From: Diphasiastrum complanatum
Lineage: Eukaryota; Streptophyta; Lycopodiopsida; Lycopodiales; Lycopodiaceae
DNA: 64,000 nt
NCBI GenBank assembly: GCA_029204225.1
Contig: CM055093.1
Coordinates: 3,336,974-3,400,973, forward strand
Direction of reading: 5' to 3'
Both the position numbers and the translations under genes were made by a program. This document shows positions 33,180 to 43,335 of the stretch, one piece after another. How positions within the stretch are numbered: the first letter of the stretch is position 1; every line of letters starts with the position of its first letter. The notes beneath the pieces were generated by a model. That model was given only the letters and a program-made list of their open reading frames with translations, did not search any database and had not been told where the DNA came from.

Positions 33180-34100
33180 CAAAGCTTTAATTAAGTTCAT
33201 CAGTCCAAACAACAGGAGGACTGATCTTCGAACGCCTTCCGGCCTTTTTTTTATTACCCTTTTTTGTTTTCCTTTTGGCTTTCCTCACTCCCTTAGGAAG
33301 ATTCGTTAGAGGCAATGCAACTAAGGCATAGTCTTTAATGAATTTATGAAAAAATTCCTATGAAGCCTAGAAAAGATTTTACTTTCTTAATGGTTTTCAG
33401 GATAGGCCAGTCACGAACTTTCTGGACCTCATCGTAGTCGATCTCAAGACCTCGAGCGAAAACGATATGTCCCAAATACTTGAGTTGAGTTTGAAAGAAC
33501 TCACATTTCGACTCCTTAGCATAAAGCTTTGTCTATCTTAGATTATATATTGTATGCAAATGTGCTTCGTGCTCCTTAAGAGTCTTACTATAGATTAGTA
33601 TGTTATCTAAAAATACCACAAGAAACTTCCCCAGATATGGACGAAGAATATCATTCATCATCTGCTGGAAGGTTGTCGAGGCATTAGTTAGACCAAAAGG
33701 TAAAACTAAAAATTTGAAATGGCCATACCTAGTACGAAAACCAGTTTTGGAGACATCTCCCTCATGTATTCTAATTTGATGGTATCCCGACCTAAAGTCC
33801 AATTTGGTGAAATACTTAGCACCGTTCAATCGGTCCATTAAGTTGTCCATCCGAGGTAAGGGATAGCGGTTCTTAATTGTCATTTTATTAAGCTTTTTGT
33901 AATTGACACAAAGACAAATACCTCCGTCTTACTTACCGGTTAACAAAACAGGAGCTCCCCAAGGGGATTTACTAGACCAAATATGGCCTTTACGTAACAA
34001 CTCCTTAAGTTGACTAGCAACTTCATATTCTTCCTTCGGGCTCATCCTGTAGGGAAAAAGCGATACAGGAGAGCTGTCGGGAAGGAGATCTATGTGTTGT
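33180..34100 (-). pseudogene. Gypsy L reverse transcriptase
   Basis: From 34100: SPVSLFPYRMSPKEEYEV, KSPWGAPVLL, NYKKLNKMTIKNRYPLPRMD, DLMDRLNGAKYFTKLDFRSG, LPFGLTNA and VVFLDNILIYS. The catalytic FLDD is FLDN. A stop at 33533 and a broken stretch 33180-33530 (CEFFQTQLKYLGHIV) follow. Gag and protease are missing at the right. Confidence 0.9.
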
Positions 34101-34104
34101 TAAG

Positions 34105-34585
34105 CATAACCTTAAGCAAAACTTCTTTCAATTCTGAATGAGCTATGTGTTCAGATAATGAACTTGTTTGATGGTCTGTTCTGTTTGCTTTCTGTGATAA
34201 GAACTTATTCACTGTATTCAATTAAGAGAATCATTTGCCAATATGATTTTGTTTGATGAATCTATTTGCTAGTTGCTGTCTGATTTGATTGGTTAACTAT
34301 TATCCGAAGAGTCTGAAAGATAAAGAAATCTTTATAATCACAGACCTTGACCAAATCGATTCACCATTGGTGTTCGTGGATGCCAATTTACCCAAATATA
34401 TTTGGATAACTAGATATGTTGTTGTAGTATTCATTGTGAATATTACACATCCCAGTCCATTTACCATCTTACATACACTTATCATACAAAAGATCAAATT
34501 ATTCTCTCTCTTGGGGAACGATCAAACCTTTTATACTACTTAATTCATTGATTTTGTGAGAATCTATAATGACTAGGCCACCACA
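34105..34585 (+). mobile_element. Probable 5' LTR of gypsy element C
   Basis: Non-coding DNA ending ACCACA just before a tRNA-Asp-type primer site. The left end is not defined, and no matching 3' LTR is present in the window. Confidence 0.45.
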
Positions 34586-34590
34586 TAATT

Positions 34591-34608
34591 CGGCACCATT
34601 GCCGGGGA
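34591..34608 (+). promoter_or_regulatory. Primer-binding site of C (tRNA-Asp type)
   Basis: CGGCACCATTGCCGGGGA matches the tRNA-Asp complement TGGCGCCGTTGCCGGGGA at 15 of 18 bases. All three changes are transitions. Confidence 0.7.
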
Positions 34609-34673
34609 GATGAATTTCATCTTTTGCAATATTTTTAAGTGTATTATGTCTACGAATCTTTCTCATGTAACGC

Positions 34674-35928
34674 ATGCCAAGAACATACTCTCAAGCAACC
34701 ATTGAACAAAAACGTTTAGAGCATGCACAACGATTAGAAGCATATAGAAAATCTAGAGATTTGCATTTGTAGAATTTGCGAAACTCGCCAGTTAGAGCAA
34801 GATTGAAACCTGATTCAGTTAACGATCTTCTAAACGCTACTACAACATTTGTGGATTCATTTGAGGAAAGATCCATTGAAACACCAAGTTCTACAGATTC
34901 ATCAGAATCAGATTCGTCTGATTCCACTTTTGAACCAAGTTTAAAATCAAAGTCTTCTTCATCAGAACCATCATCTGAGCGTAGTCTAGAACTTGATCCT
35001 CCAAGTCCACCTAGTTCACCACCACCTGATAATATGGCTAACCCAGTGCCACCCACATCTACAAAAATCAGAGACAATTTCTTTAAGGGATCATCATCTA
35101 AAGATGCGGACAGTTATTTATCGCAGTTTGAATCTATTACCATAGCAAATAAAGAACATATTATAGACAAGGACAAAGTTAGAATTTTGTCAGGTCTTCT
35201 GCGGAAGCAGGCTAGGATTTGGTACAGTCAACTAGTACCGGAAACTGTTAATACTTGGAATGTTTTAAAAGCAGCATTCCTTAAGTAGTTTAGGGAGATA
35301 GGATACTCCACTAGACTGTTGGCTTGGCTTAATTCTGTTGAGGAGGTCGAGGGAATCACTTAAAAAGTATACTCGTAGAGTTAATAATTTAATAGGAAAG
35401 TTAGGAGCCCAGTATCCGGTTCCTATGCAAAATGAATGGTTCTTGGGCGGTTTGCCTAAGAAAATGGATCGTTATTGTGGACAGGGATTGATGACTTCTT
35501 TGGAAGATGTCATCGCCTCTGCCGAGAATTATGAAACTTCTCGAATTTCTCGTAGACGGAGAAATGAAAGAAAAAGAAGTAAAAAACATAAATCAAAACG
35601 TACAGAAGAATCGGAATCATCTACTGAGCCTGAATCGGAATCTGATTCAACAAATGAGGAAGAGTCTTCAAAGTATTCATCTTATTCTTCTTCATCAGAA
35701 AAAGAATCTTCTTATAGGAAATCCAAAAATAGGAACTCAGATAGGAAGAAAAAAATGAAGAAATCTGAAAAGATGGATCCATTAAGGAAGAGTGTCGACA
35801 TATTAGCAAAAGAAATGAGTGATTTAAAAGTCCAAATGTCTGACGTTAAAGCCAAACAGAAGAAAGTGAAGCTTAACGCCAATGTTTGGTGTACCGCTTG
35901 TGGGAAATTGTCCCAGTTTACAGATTAA
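34674..35928 (+). pseudogene. Gypsy C gag
   Basis: It starts MPRTYSQATIEQKRLEHAQR at 34674, has an internal stop near 34770, and continues through a Ser/Glu-rich stretch (DSSESDSSDSTFEPS). The gag domain follows (SYLSQFESITIANKE, ARIWYSQLVPETVNTW). A stop at 35286 and a frameshift lead to RESLKKYTRRVNNLIGKLG and NEWFLGGLPKKMDRY, then a very basic and acidic region. It ends near WCTACGKLSQF. Confidence 0.85.
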
Positions 35929-36052
35929 CTATTTAGAAGAGAAATTATTCCCCTGTCCGATTAATAATCATGAGGAGGTACCTTATATTGCAACTCCTAC
36001 TAACCAAAAGAACATTATACCGAAATAGTGTACTGGTCAACAGTACACTATT

Positions 36053-36271
36053 TTGCGTAGAGGGGGGACACAAGATTCCACTTCACCACCCAGAGTGAGG
36101 GGTCCGTGCTACAATTGCGGAGCCCCGGGTCACTATTCGTCTAATTTCCTTGAATCCATGAGATCAGTAGGTTATGTGTCGCTCTATGCTAACTGTAAAG
36201 ACAAAGGGCATGTCACTGCTGAATGTCCTCAGCCACAACAACCGTGGTCTAAACCAAGGTCTGTAAACTAG
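36053..36271 (+). pseudogene. Gypsy C nucleocapsid
   Basis: Two knuckle-like motifs: CYNCGAPGHYSSNF (final Cys changed to Phe) and YANCKDKGHVTAEC (first Cys changed to Tyr). Both have the GH core. It follows gag after a short broken stretch. Confidence 0.8.
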
Positions 36272-36530
36272 CCTAGAGAAGATGGCCTTCAGCCATCTAA
36301 AACTAACACTGACATGATAGTTCACGGGATAGAAGTAGAGTCCGAATCATTAGATCACGACCATCAATGGTCTGATTTAGATGTAGAGATAAATAAAGTA
36401 ACTAGTAGAAGTAGTAAAAATTATTCAACTCTTAAAGATAAGAAGAAAACTGGTAGGGCCATTTTCGGCAGGGGGTTGGTCCAGCCAAAACGTCCTAAAA
36501 GGGCCAAGGGGCCCCACCTCTAATGGCAGC
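36272..36530 (+). pseudogene. Gypsy C gag-pol linker, interrupted
   Basis: A frame with VHGIEVESESLDHDHQWSDL and STLKDKKKTGRA runs into unrelated sequence at about 36465. The Lys-rich frame resumes at 39793. Confidence 0.55.
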
Positions 36531-36848
36531 TTGGCCCTACGTGAGCAATAGAGGATTTGCCACTTCCAACCCTGATGGCCTTCTCTATTGCCCCGTGCTC
36601 CCCAACCGATGAGGGTTTTCCAAGCTCTCAGAGATACAGTTGCAAGGAGGGGGTGCTGTCAATTTTGGTGCAATGATTCACTAGCTTTCTAGGGTTATGG
36701 TTCTGTAAAACTTCTTATCACTAATTCGCATTAGGATCTTGCTAATGTCTCTTTCCCCATTGAATTCGGCTTACAGTTAGTAAAAATCTTACATGGGCTT
36801 GAAACCAATATATTGCCTATGATGTGCTCGTGGGATGCAAGTTATACA

Positions 36849-36872
36849 CACCGCTTTGTTTGATAAGCGGTG
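36849..36872. repeat. 8-bp stem hairpin
   Basis: CACCGCTT, an 8-base loop, then AAGCGGTG. Confidence 0.7.
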
Positions 36873-37724
36873 GTATTTTCGCCGACCGTCAGGTCTAGGT
36901 ATTTTGCTAGACAGTATTGATGGCGGGTGTGACTAGTGTGACGCTTTCACAGAGGTTGGGTTCAGTTGATATGTTTCATAATTGACAAAACCCGAAAAAA
37001 TGTTTCACAACTTGACGATTCTGTAAAGTCATTTTACTAACCGAAAAATATGCTAGATGACTTAGTAAAACATCAAATTGTGAAAAAAATCTTTTTCTTA
37101 CTCTTCCCTAACACATGTACTCCAATGCGACGTTAAGAACACATGGCCCAAATTTTTTTTTGTTTCATACATTGAAAACAACAACAAATAGGTAAATCAC
37201 TCATATATACCCACAGCCTAGCTATAATCTCAACCCAATTTTCGTACTCGTGATAGTGCCAAATGCCTCAGTATTGATATCAAAACTAATTATTTGGTTA
37301 AGGGAATGCGAATGAACGATGGACTCAAACATAATACACACCCAACAATGATGGTTTTATCGTTTTAAGAAAGTACGATCAATTCTTAAAACTCAAAATC
37401 AACGAAAATACTTCAGAAACCCTTCTTCAAACCAAAACTGTTTATGGCTACATACCACACTCTATTCCAACTGAAAGAAGACAGCGTACGAAAAAATGGC
37501 ATCATGAAGATAAACTGATTGTGAAAAGTGTGAGTCTTACCTCAATGTGCCAGTAGGTAGCCGTTGCGTGGAAACTCTAGACATGAACCTTGTAGCAAAA
37601 ATTAGAGCCAGGCATGTTGACGCAGTTTTCTCCACTTTACGCGTGTCCGATCGAATTGGTGTAAAAAGAGAAAATGAAGAAAATGAAAGTTTATGGAATA
37701 TGATTGGTGCGATTGAAATGTTAA

Positions 37725-37751
37725 CGGTTCAGTTGAGAGAAAACTGAACCG
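37725..37751. repeat. 10-bp stem hairpin
   Basis: CGGTTCAGTT, a 7-base loop, then AACTGAACCG, followed by an A run. Confidence 0.75.
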
Positions 37752-37789
37752 AAAGTCTGTTAAAAAAAAACAAGCCAGAAAGATACAAT

Positions 37790-38740
37790 GGCTAAAAAAC
37801 TCAGCAACCCATCACTCACACCAAGCCCTCAAGCAAACCATCCCACTCATTCAAGATATAAGCCTACTAGTATGACAATGGACTACAACCAACCAACCAA
37901 CCCTCACCATGAAATCACTCTCACCCATCAATCCTCTCAACAAAAGCAAGTAAACATCCTCTCCAAGTAATCTAAAGCACTCAAATATGAACTCACACTA
38001 GTAATGAGGTCCAAGCAATCAACACACAACCACAATCTCTCAACTCCTCAATATGAGCAAGCAAACATAGTAAGTAACATCACTCCCAAACGACAAGACA
38101 ACTACAACTCTCAACTCTCAAACATACCCACTCCTAAAAATACTAACACACAAAAGTACTAACATACACAAGTACTAACATTTTAACAACCCTAACATAG
38201 AGCACCACCATTCACAATCACTTAGACCAAAATGGAACTAACATCCAAGCATCCTCAAGCAAGCAAGTTCTCATCAAAAAGACTCTCAACCAACATCACA
38301 TCAAAACTATCACATCAAACTCATCAAACTCTCCACTCTCAACTTAGCAACTATCAACATCATTTCATTATCCAAAATTCCAACTATCATCCAACTATCA
38401 ACATCATCTGACTCTATTGCAACACTCAACATCAAACTACATTGGCCTCTCAACTCTCATCATACACAACAACCATAATTGCATGCTAGCATTCATAACA
38501 TCATAAAGAAACTAACCACAAAGCCACCAACGCAAGACAACTATGCTCCAAAAGACAATACTTGATTCTTACACAAGATAATGAAGCTCTCACAATTATC
38601 AACACATAAACCCAACAGTACCAACTCACAAAAATACTAACATCCAAATACACTAACTCACAAAAGCACTAACTCACAAATACACTAACTCCAAACAATA
38701 ACATCAAAAAGCACTAACAACAAATACAAAGAGTTGGCTC
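37790..38740 (-). mobile_element. Transcribed leader of Z2, guanine-poor on the plus strand
   Basis: About 950 bp downstream of the Z2 TATA box in the LTR sense. Many 60-base lines hold only one to five G on the plus strand, and short repeats such as ACTAACTCACAAA recur near 38140-38180 and 38590-38700. It is non-coding. It may be the R/U5 part of the LTR, or leader. Confidence 0.45.
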
Positions 38741-39418
38741 CTTTTTATAGGAAATCCCAAGTGTCCCCCTTCAAAATGAGGCTTTGCCAATTTTCATGCC
38801 CTTCAAGCCCTCTTTGCCATTTGTCCTCAACCCATTTGATAGTACACCTAGTGGCCTCCATAAGAGAGTGGGGGAGTGGTGCATTCAAGGCCCTCTTTCA
38901 GAACTAGCCAAGATGCCATTTTTGTCAAAGGCTAGGGAGGCCATTCAAGTTTTCCCTTCTGTACACCCTAGAAGCCCAAAATGTCAATGGCTAGTGGGTG
39001 TACCTCCCAAATTTTTTAGCCTCCAAGGTGTTTTGGCATTTAATATCCAAATTTTGGGTGAGGCCCTTTTTCAACCCCTATTTTTAGTAGGCGACCTTCG
39101 TTTTTCTTTGGATACCTATGTTTTCGGCCTTCCTTCGAATTTTCAAGGGTCGTGCGCCTACTGCTCATTTGTTTGGGTTTTTGGCCTGTTGGGTAACCAC
39201 TTGGCCCACATATTTCGTTTATTGTCCGTAAATTGCCCAAACTTTGTTGTTAGGGTTTTTGTGACTCCTTGACACTGAATCCATATTTCCCGGTCCCGTT
39301 TTTACCCGAAACTTTTCTTTCTTGATTTTTTCTTCTGTGGTTGACTTTTCTGGCATTCATGACTAGGGCTCCCACGACAACACGGTTTCCTTGAAAAATA
39401 CACTGAGTGATCATATAT
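38741..39418 (-). mobile_element. LTR fragment Z2
   Basis: Inverted match to Z1 (15053-15740). On the minus strand it starts TGATCACTCAGTG at 39418 and reaches a TATA box CCTATAAAAAGGAGCC around 38733-38750. Unlike Z1, its downstream part is kept. Confidence 0.6.
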
Positions 39419-39792
39419 TAGTAAAAATGGACTCAGTACATGGTATGATTTTAGCACGGTCATACCGGCTAATTTTTTACAACTGGCCATTTTTTTGAAA
39501 AGCCGTAAAATATTTACTGGCCATTTCTAAGGCCGCAAAATTTGCTCTAGCCTCATTTAGGGTGGGCTGAGACCCAATTCTAGGTGGACCGGCACTTTTG
39601 GCTCGGTCTTACAAAAATTGACCACAAAATATTTTTGACAGTTTTTTTGAAAGTCAGTTTCTTACTTTTAAACTGTGTCTAGCCACTTTAGGACGGGCTG
39701 GGATCCAGACCTAAGGCAAATTTGTGCCGATTTTTCTCTAATAATCGGGCTTTACATGCTAGTTTTTTCAATTATTGCAAACTTAAACTTCA
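39419..39792. other. Diverged tandem copies, unassigned
   Basis: Two loosely similar blocks (about 39530-39610 and 39660-39740) share TAGCC, GGGCTGRGA and TTTTG motifs. No coding sequence is seen. Confidence 0.35.
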
Positions 39793-40187
39793 ATAATAGG
39801 CCGATTTCCCGTGCGAAAATATTGGCTAACAAAAACTAAGTCAAAATCTGCGAAAAACGCGAAAGTCATAGAACAGCCAGTAAAAATTTCTAATAGTAAA
39901 GAAATAGACCTTGATAGGCCTACTGAAAAATATTATGATGTTGATATTAGTTCAGAAGCTAAAAAGCTTTTAGATAAAGAAACTAGAAAAGATAAGAAAG
40001 TAACATTTTCAGATCTAGCTATAAGTAGTGAGATAGCTAGAGATCTATCACCACATAGAACCCGTCCTTATGACATAGTAGATCATCTTGTCTCCAGAAT
40101 GCCCAATATAACTTTTAAACAGTTATTAGACGATAATCAGTATTACAAGAAAGAAATTAAGCAATTTTTGCAAAGGAAAAAAAAATG
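39793..40187 (+). pseudogene. Gypsy C linker, second part
   Basis: A Lys-rich frame (KYWLTKTKSKSAKNAKVIEQ, TRKDKKVTFSDLAISSEIAR, MPNITFKQLLDDNQYYKKE) runs directly into the first protease-like domain. In gypsy elements of this layout, such a stretch links nucleocapsid and protease. Confidence 0.7.
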
Positions 40188-40206
40188 AAAAGCGAAGTTA
40201 CCATTA

Positions 40207-40580
40207 GTTAATGTAGGATTATTAACTACGGTGATGAAGGTCAACTCGAGATTCAGGTAGTAATCAATGGCCGCATCTTAGACAGTGTACCCATAGATTC
40301 CGGATCTAGCGTAAACATAATGACTGAAAAAATAGCATATGAGTTAGGCATTCATCATAGAATAGAACCCACATTAAGACATTTAAGGTTAGCTGATGCA
40401 ACTAGAAGACCACCAATAGGAGAATTGTCCCAAGTTACAGTTTATATTGGAGACCATAAGTTTCTTATGGATTTTATAATATTAAGAACTACAAGAGAAT
40501 CATCGTATAAGGTGTTATTAGGATGACCATGGCTCTACCAGGCCGATGTCATAACTTACTGGAAGAAGAAGGAGATTACC
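40207..40580 (+). pseudogene. Gypsy C retropepsin-like domain 1
   Basis: It reads ILDSVPIDSGSSVNIMTEKI with catalytic Asp at 40296-40298, then HLRLADATRRPPIGELSQV, FLMDFIILRTT and VLLG-PWLYQADVITYWKKK, interrupted by one stop. This is the full retropepsin fold outline of a gypsy protease. A second such domain follows 560 bases on. Confidence 0.85.
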
Positions 40581-40779
40581 TTCATAAATCAGATGGAGAC
40601 ACCGACAAAAAAAAGTCACAAAAGAATTACAATGTCATGGGAAAAGGATAAGTACGAAGGTGAGACACCTACATCAACCTCGAGCTATACTTCAGAGGAT
40701 GAAGAGCTTCAGTCCGTAAGGACTGAGAAAAGGGAGAGGTTTGTCACACTAAGTATACATGCATACAGTAATAAAGTAG

Positions 40780-41175
40780 AATATGTGGATAGAGGAGATT
40801 GTGGACTTCCATATATTAGTGCTATTGTAGGATATCAGACTATAGATAGAATACTAATAGACACTCAGGATCTAGTATCAACTTAATAACAAAAACAACG
40901 GTTAAGAAATTAGGACTAGAAAAACAGATACATCCTATCACTTACCATGAAATCCATTTAGCAGACGCATCCAAATGCATACCAATAGGGGAACTAAAAG
41001 GTATTAGTTATGGAGATAGAGACGTTCGTTATGAATTTCTTGTCATAAACCTAGTAGATACACCACCGTATTCAACATTATTTGGAAGATCGTCGCTATA
41101 TCAAGCAGATGCTATTATAAACTGGTCTACCAAACAGATATTTTTTCAGACATTCTCACAGCCAATCCAATAGGG
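40780..41175 (+). pseudogene. Gypsy C retropepsin-like domain 2
   Basis: ISAIVGYQTIDRILIDT, then a 2-base insertion just after the catalytic Asp codon (40860-40862) breaks the frame. The next frame reads SSINLITKTTVKKLGLEKQI, IHLADASKCIPIGELKGI and LYQADAIINWSTKQIFF. It aligns with domain 1 over its whole length (IDxGSS, LADA, IGEL, LYQAD) but differs at most other positions. Confidence 0.8.
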
Positions 41176-41319
41176 GGTCACCTTTTGAGATGGGGTGAGG
41201 AGTTAGCCAGACCTGCTGAATCCTAGATCAATTTCATATAATGCTATGAGATTGACGAGGATGAGAAAATAACAACAACATCCGAGTCAAGGGAAGTTCT
41301 GGGTGGAACCAAAGCAAGT

Positions 41320-42415
41320 CTGACCGAATGGATGGTAGATAAAATAGATTATATTGAAATAGAAATAAATAAAGGTAAAATTTTGAATTTATATAAACAC
41401 CAATCAGACCAGGAACGTGAAGAGTATATATTACTTCTTCAGAAATACCAAAACGTATTTGCTTGGTCGATGGACGATTTAATAGGAATACCAGTTAAAT
41501 GGGACGAACATAGAATAGATCTTATTCAGGGAACAATACTTGTTAGGCAGTGCCATATAGATTGAATCCAAAGTATTCCTTGTTAGTTAAAGACGAATTG
41601 GATAGATGTCTTAGAGCGGGTATTATATATCTTGTTCTAAGCAGTGAGTGGGTGTCACCAATAGTTATAGTACCTAAGAAGAAGACGGGCAAGATTAGAG
41701 TTTGCCAAGATTTTAGAAAACTAAATGCTGCTACAACAAAGAATTATCATCCTCTGTCGTATATAGATACTATTCTTGACTAGGTAGCTGGTCATGAATG
41801 TTATAGCTTTTTAGATGGATTCTCAGGTTATAACCAAGTTTTTATAAAAGAGAAAGATAGATCCAAGAGCACTTTTACCACTGATTGGAGGATGTACACA
41901 TATACGCGAATGCCCTTTGGTCTTTGTAATGCACCTGCCACATCCCAACGTATGATGACGAACATTTTTCAAAAAAATTTAAGAAAGTTTCTAGAAATTT
42001 TTATGAATGACTTTTGTGTCTATTCATCAACTAAATACCATTTAGACGCATTAGAGAAGACATTGAGAAGATGTCAAGAGACATCTCTTAAATTGCATCC
42101 AGCCAAGTGTTATTTTGGAATGAGGGAAGGCATCCTGTTAGGACATAAAATTTCAAAGGACGGTATACAAGCCGACATCGAAAAAGTAAAAATGATTTTA
42201 GAATTATTAGAACCAACTAATTTATGAGAGCTTAGAGGTTTTCTAGGACACGTAGGGTATTATCGTAGGATAATTAAGGATTATGCCATAGTAGTAACTC
42301 CTTTAACAAGTTTATTAAAAAAGTCTGTTGAGTACCATTGGTCACAGGACCATCAGCAAGCTTTTGATAAACTAAAACAGTCATTAGCAGAAGCCAAAAG
42401 TTCCATGTATATGTA
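41320..42415 (+). pseudogene. Gypsy C reverse transcriptase
   Basis: It reads KYQNVFAWSMDDLIGIP, then (after one frameshift at about 41560) GIIYLVLSSEWVSPIVIVPK, RVCQDFRKLNAATTKNYHPL, SFLDGFSGYNQVFIKEKD, MPFGLCNAPATSQRMM, EIFMNDFCVYSS and HPAKCYFGMREGILLGHKIS, then the thumb ELRGFLGHVGYYRR. The active site reads MNDF, so the first catalytic Asp is Asn. Several stops are present. It resembles Tat/Athila-type rather than chromovirus elements. Confidence 0.9.
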
Positions 42416-42418
42416 GAC

Positions 42419-42601
42419 ACATCATCATTTGCAATAGGTGTAGTGCTTAGTCAGAAAGATGACCAAAATATAGATTACCCAATTTATTATGCGGGTAGGC
42501 AACTCGCTGAACATCATCATTTGCAATAGGTGTAGTGCTTAGTCAGAAAGATGACCAAAATATAGATTACCCAATTTATTATGCGAGTAGGCAACTCGCT
42601 G
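42419..42601 (+). repeat. 92-bp direct duplication in the RNase H start
   Basis: ACATCATCATTTGCAATAGG begins at 42419 and again at 42511. The two copies differ at one internal base (GCGGGTAGG against GCGAGTAGG). Ninety-two is not a multiple of three, so the frame is broken. Confidence 0.97.
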
Positions 42602-42897
42602 CATCAGAAAAGAACTATTCTGCTACAAAACGGGAAGCACTAGGAATGATTTATTCAGTTAAGAAATTTAGACATTATCTTTTAGGATACCCTTTCGTTT
42701 TTTATGTAAATCACTATGCATTGAAACATTTAGTGAATAAACCTGATCTTTCGGGTAGGGTAGCTAGATGGGTATTGTTATTAGATGAGTTTAATTATGA
42801 AGTAGAATTAAGAAGAGGCAAGAATCATCAAAATGCTGATTATATATCCAGCCTCCAAACAAAGAATCAGATGAACCCATTTCTGAATAATTTTTGA
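42535..42897 (+). pseudogene. Gypsy C RNase H
   Basis: After the duplication the frame reads YPIYYASRQLAASEKNYSAT, REALGMIYSVKKFRHYLLG, NHYALKHLVNKPDLSGRVAR and LRRGKNHQNADYISSL. TSSFAIGVVLSQKDDQ precedes it. It is the usual gypsy RNase H with the substrate-side ending RGKxNxxAD. Confidence 0.88.
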
Positions 42898-43335
42898 ATG
42901 AACATATAATGCGTATTCAATCGGAAACATCAATTTATATGGACATTATTAATTTTTTACAAGACCAGATTTATCCTGAACAATTTATTAAACAACAAAA
43001 AACTGTTTTTCTTTCAAAAGTAGGACCTTATACGATTATAAATAGAATATTGTATAAATTAGGAGCTAACGATAGCCTCCGCCGATGTTTAGGACCAACC
43101 GAGACGACCGTTGTAATAAGTGCATTATACAAGGAAGATTCGGGGGGTCACTATGCTCTTAAAACTACCATCTATAGAGATGTTAGAATATTCATTCAGA
43201 AATGTGATGCTTGTCAGAGGATGGGGAAACCCAGCTTCGCGATGCATTGGCAGCTTGCTCCAATTATTTTCTTGGCGCCTTTTGAGAAGTGGGGGATAGA
43301 TTTTGTAGGGCCTATCCAACCAATCACCCATATTT
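42894..43335 (+). pseudogene. Gypsy C integrase start, truncated
   Basis: A zinc-binding region with GGHYALKTTIYRDVRIFIQK and CDACQRMGKPS is followed by FEKWGIDFVGPIQP. It is cut at about 43335 where copia D1 begins, so the catalytic core is mostly missing. Confidence 0.85.

Larger units (their letters stand above)
36531..37780. other. Insert in C: unassigned DNA
   Basis: This lies between the two halves of C's linker, beside Z2. A 66-residue plus-strand frame (37547-37747) has no known motif. Two perfect short hairpins lie at 36849-36872 and 37725-37751. No transposon domain is seen. Confidence 0.4.

Noticed and set aside
35401-35809. Short frames opposite the gag of C
   Set aside because: Antisense shadows of the Lys/Ser/Glu-rich gag tail.
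38784-39272. 162-codon plus-strand frame in Z2, and its counterpart frames in Z1
   Set aside because: It lies antisense in an LTR containing a TATA box. Similarity between Z1 and Z2 is at DNA level, with frames broken in Z1.
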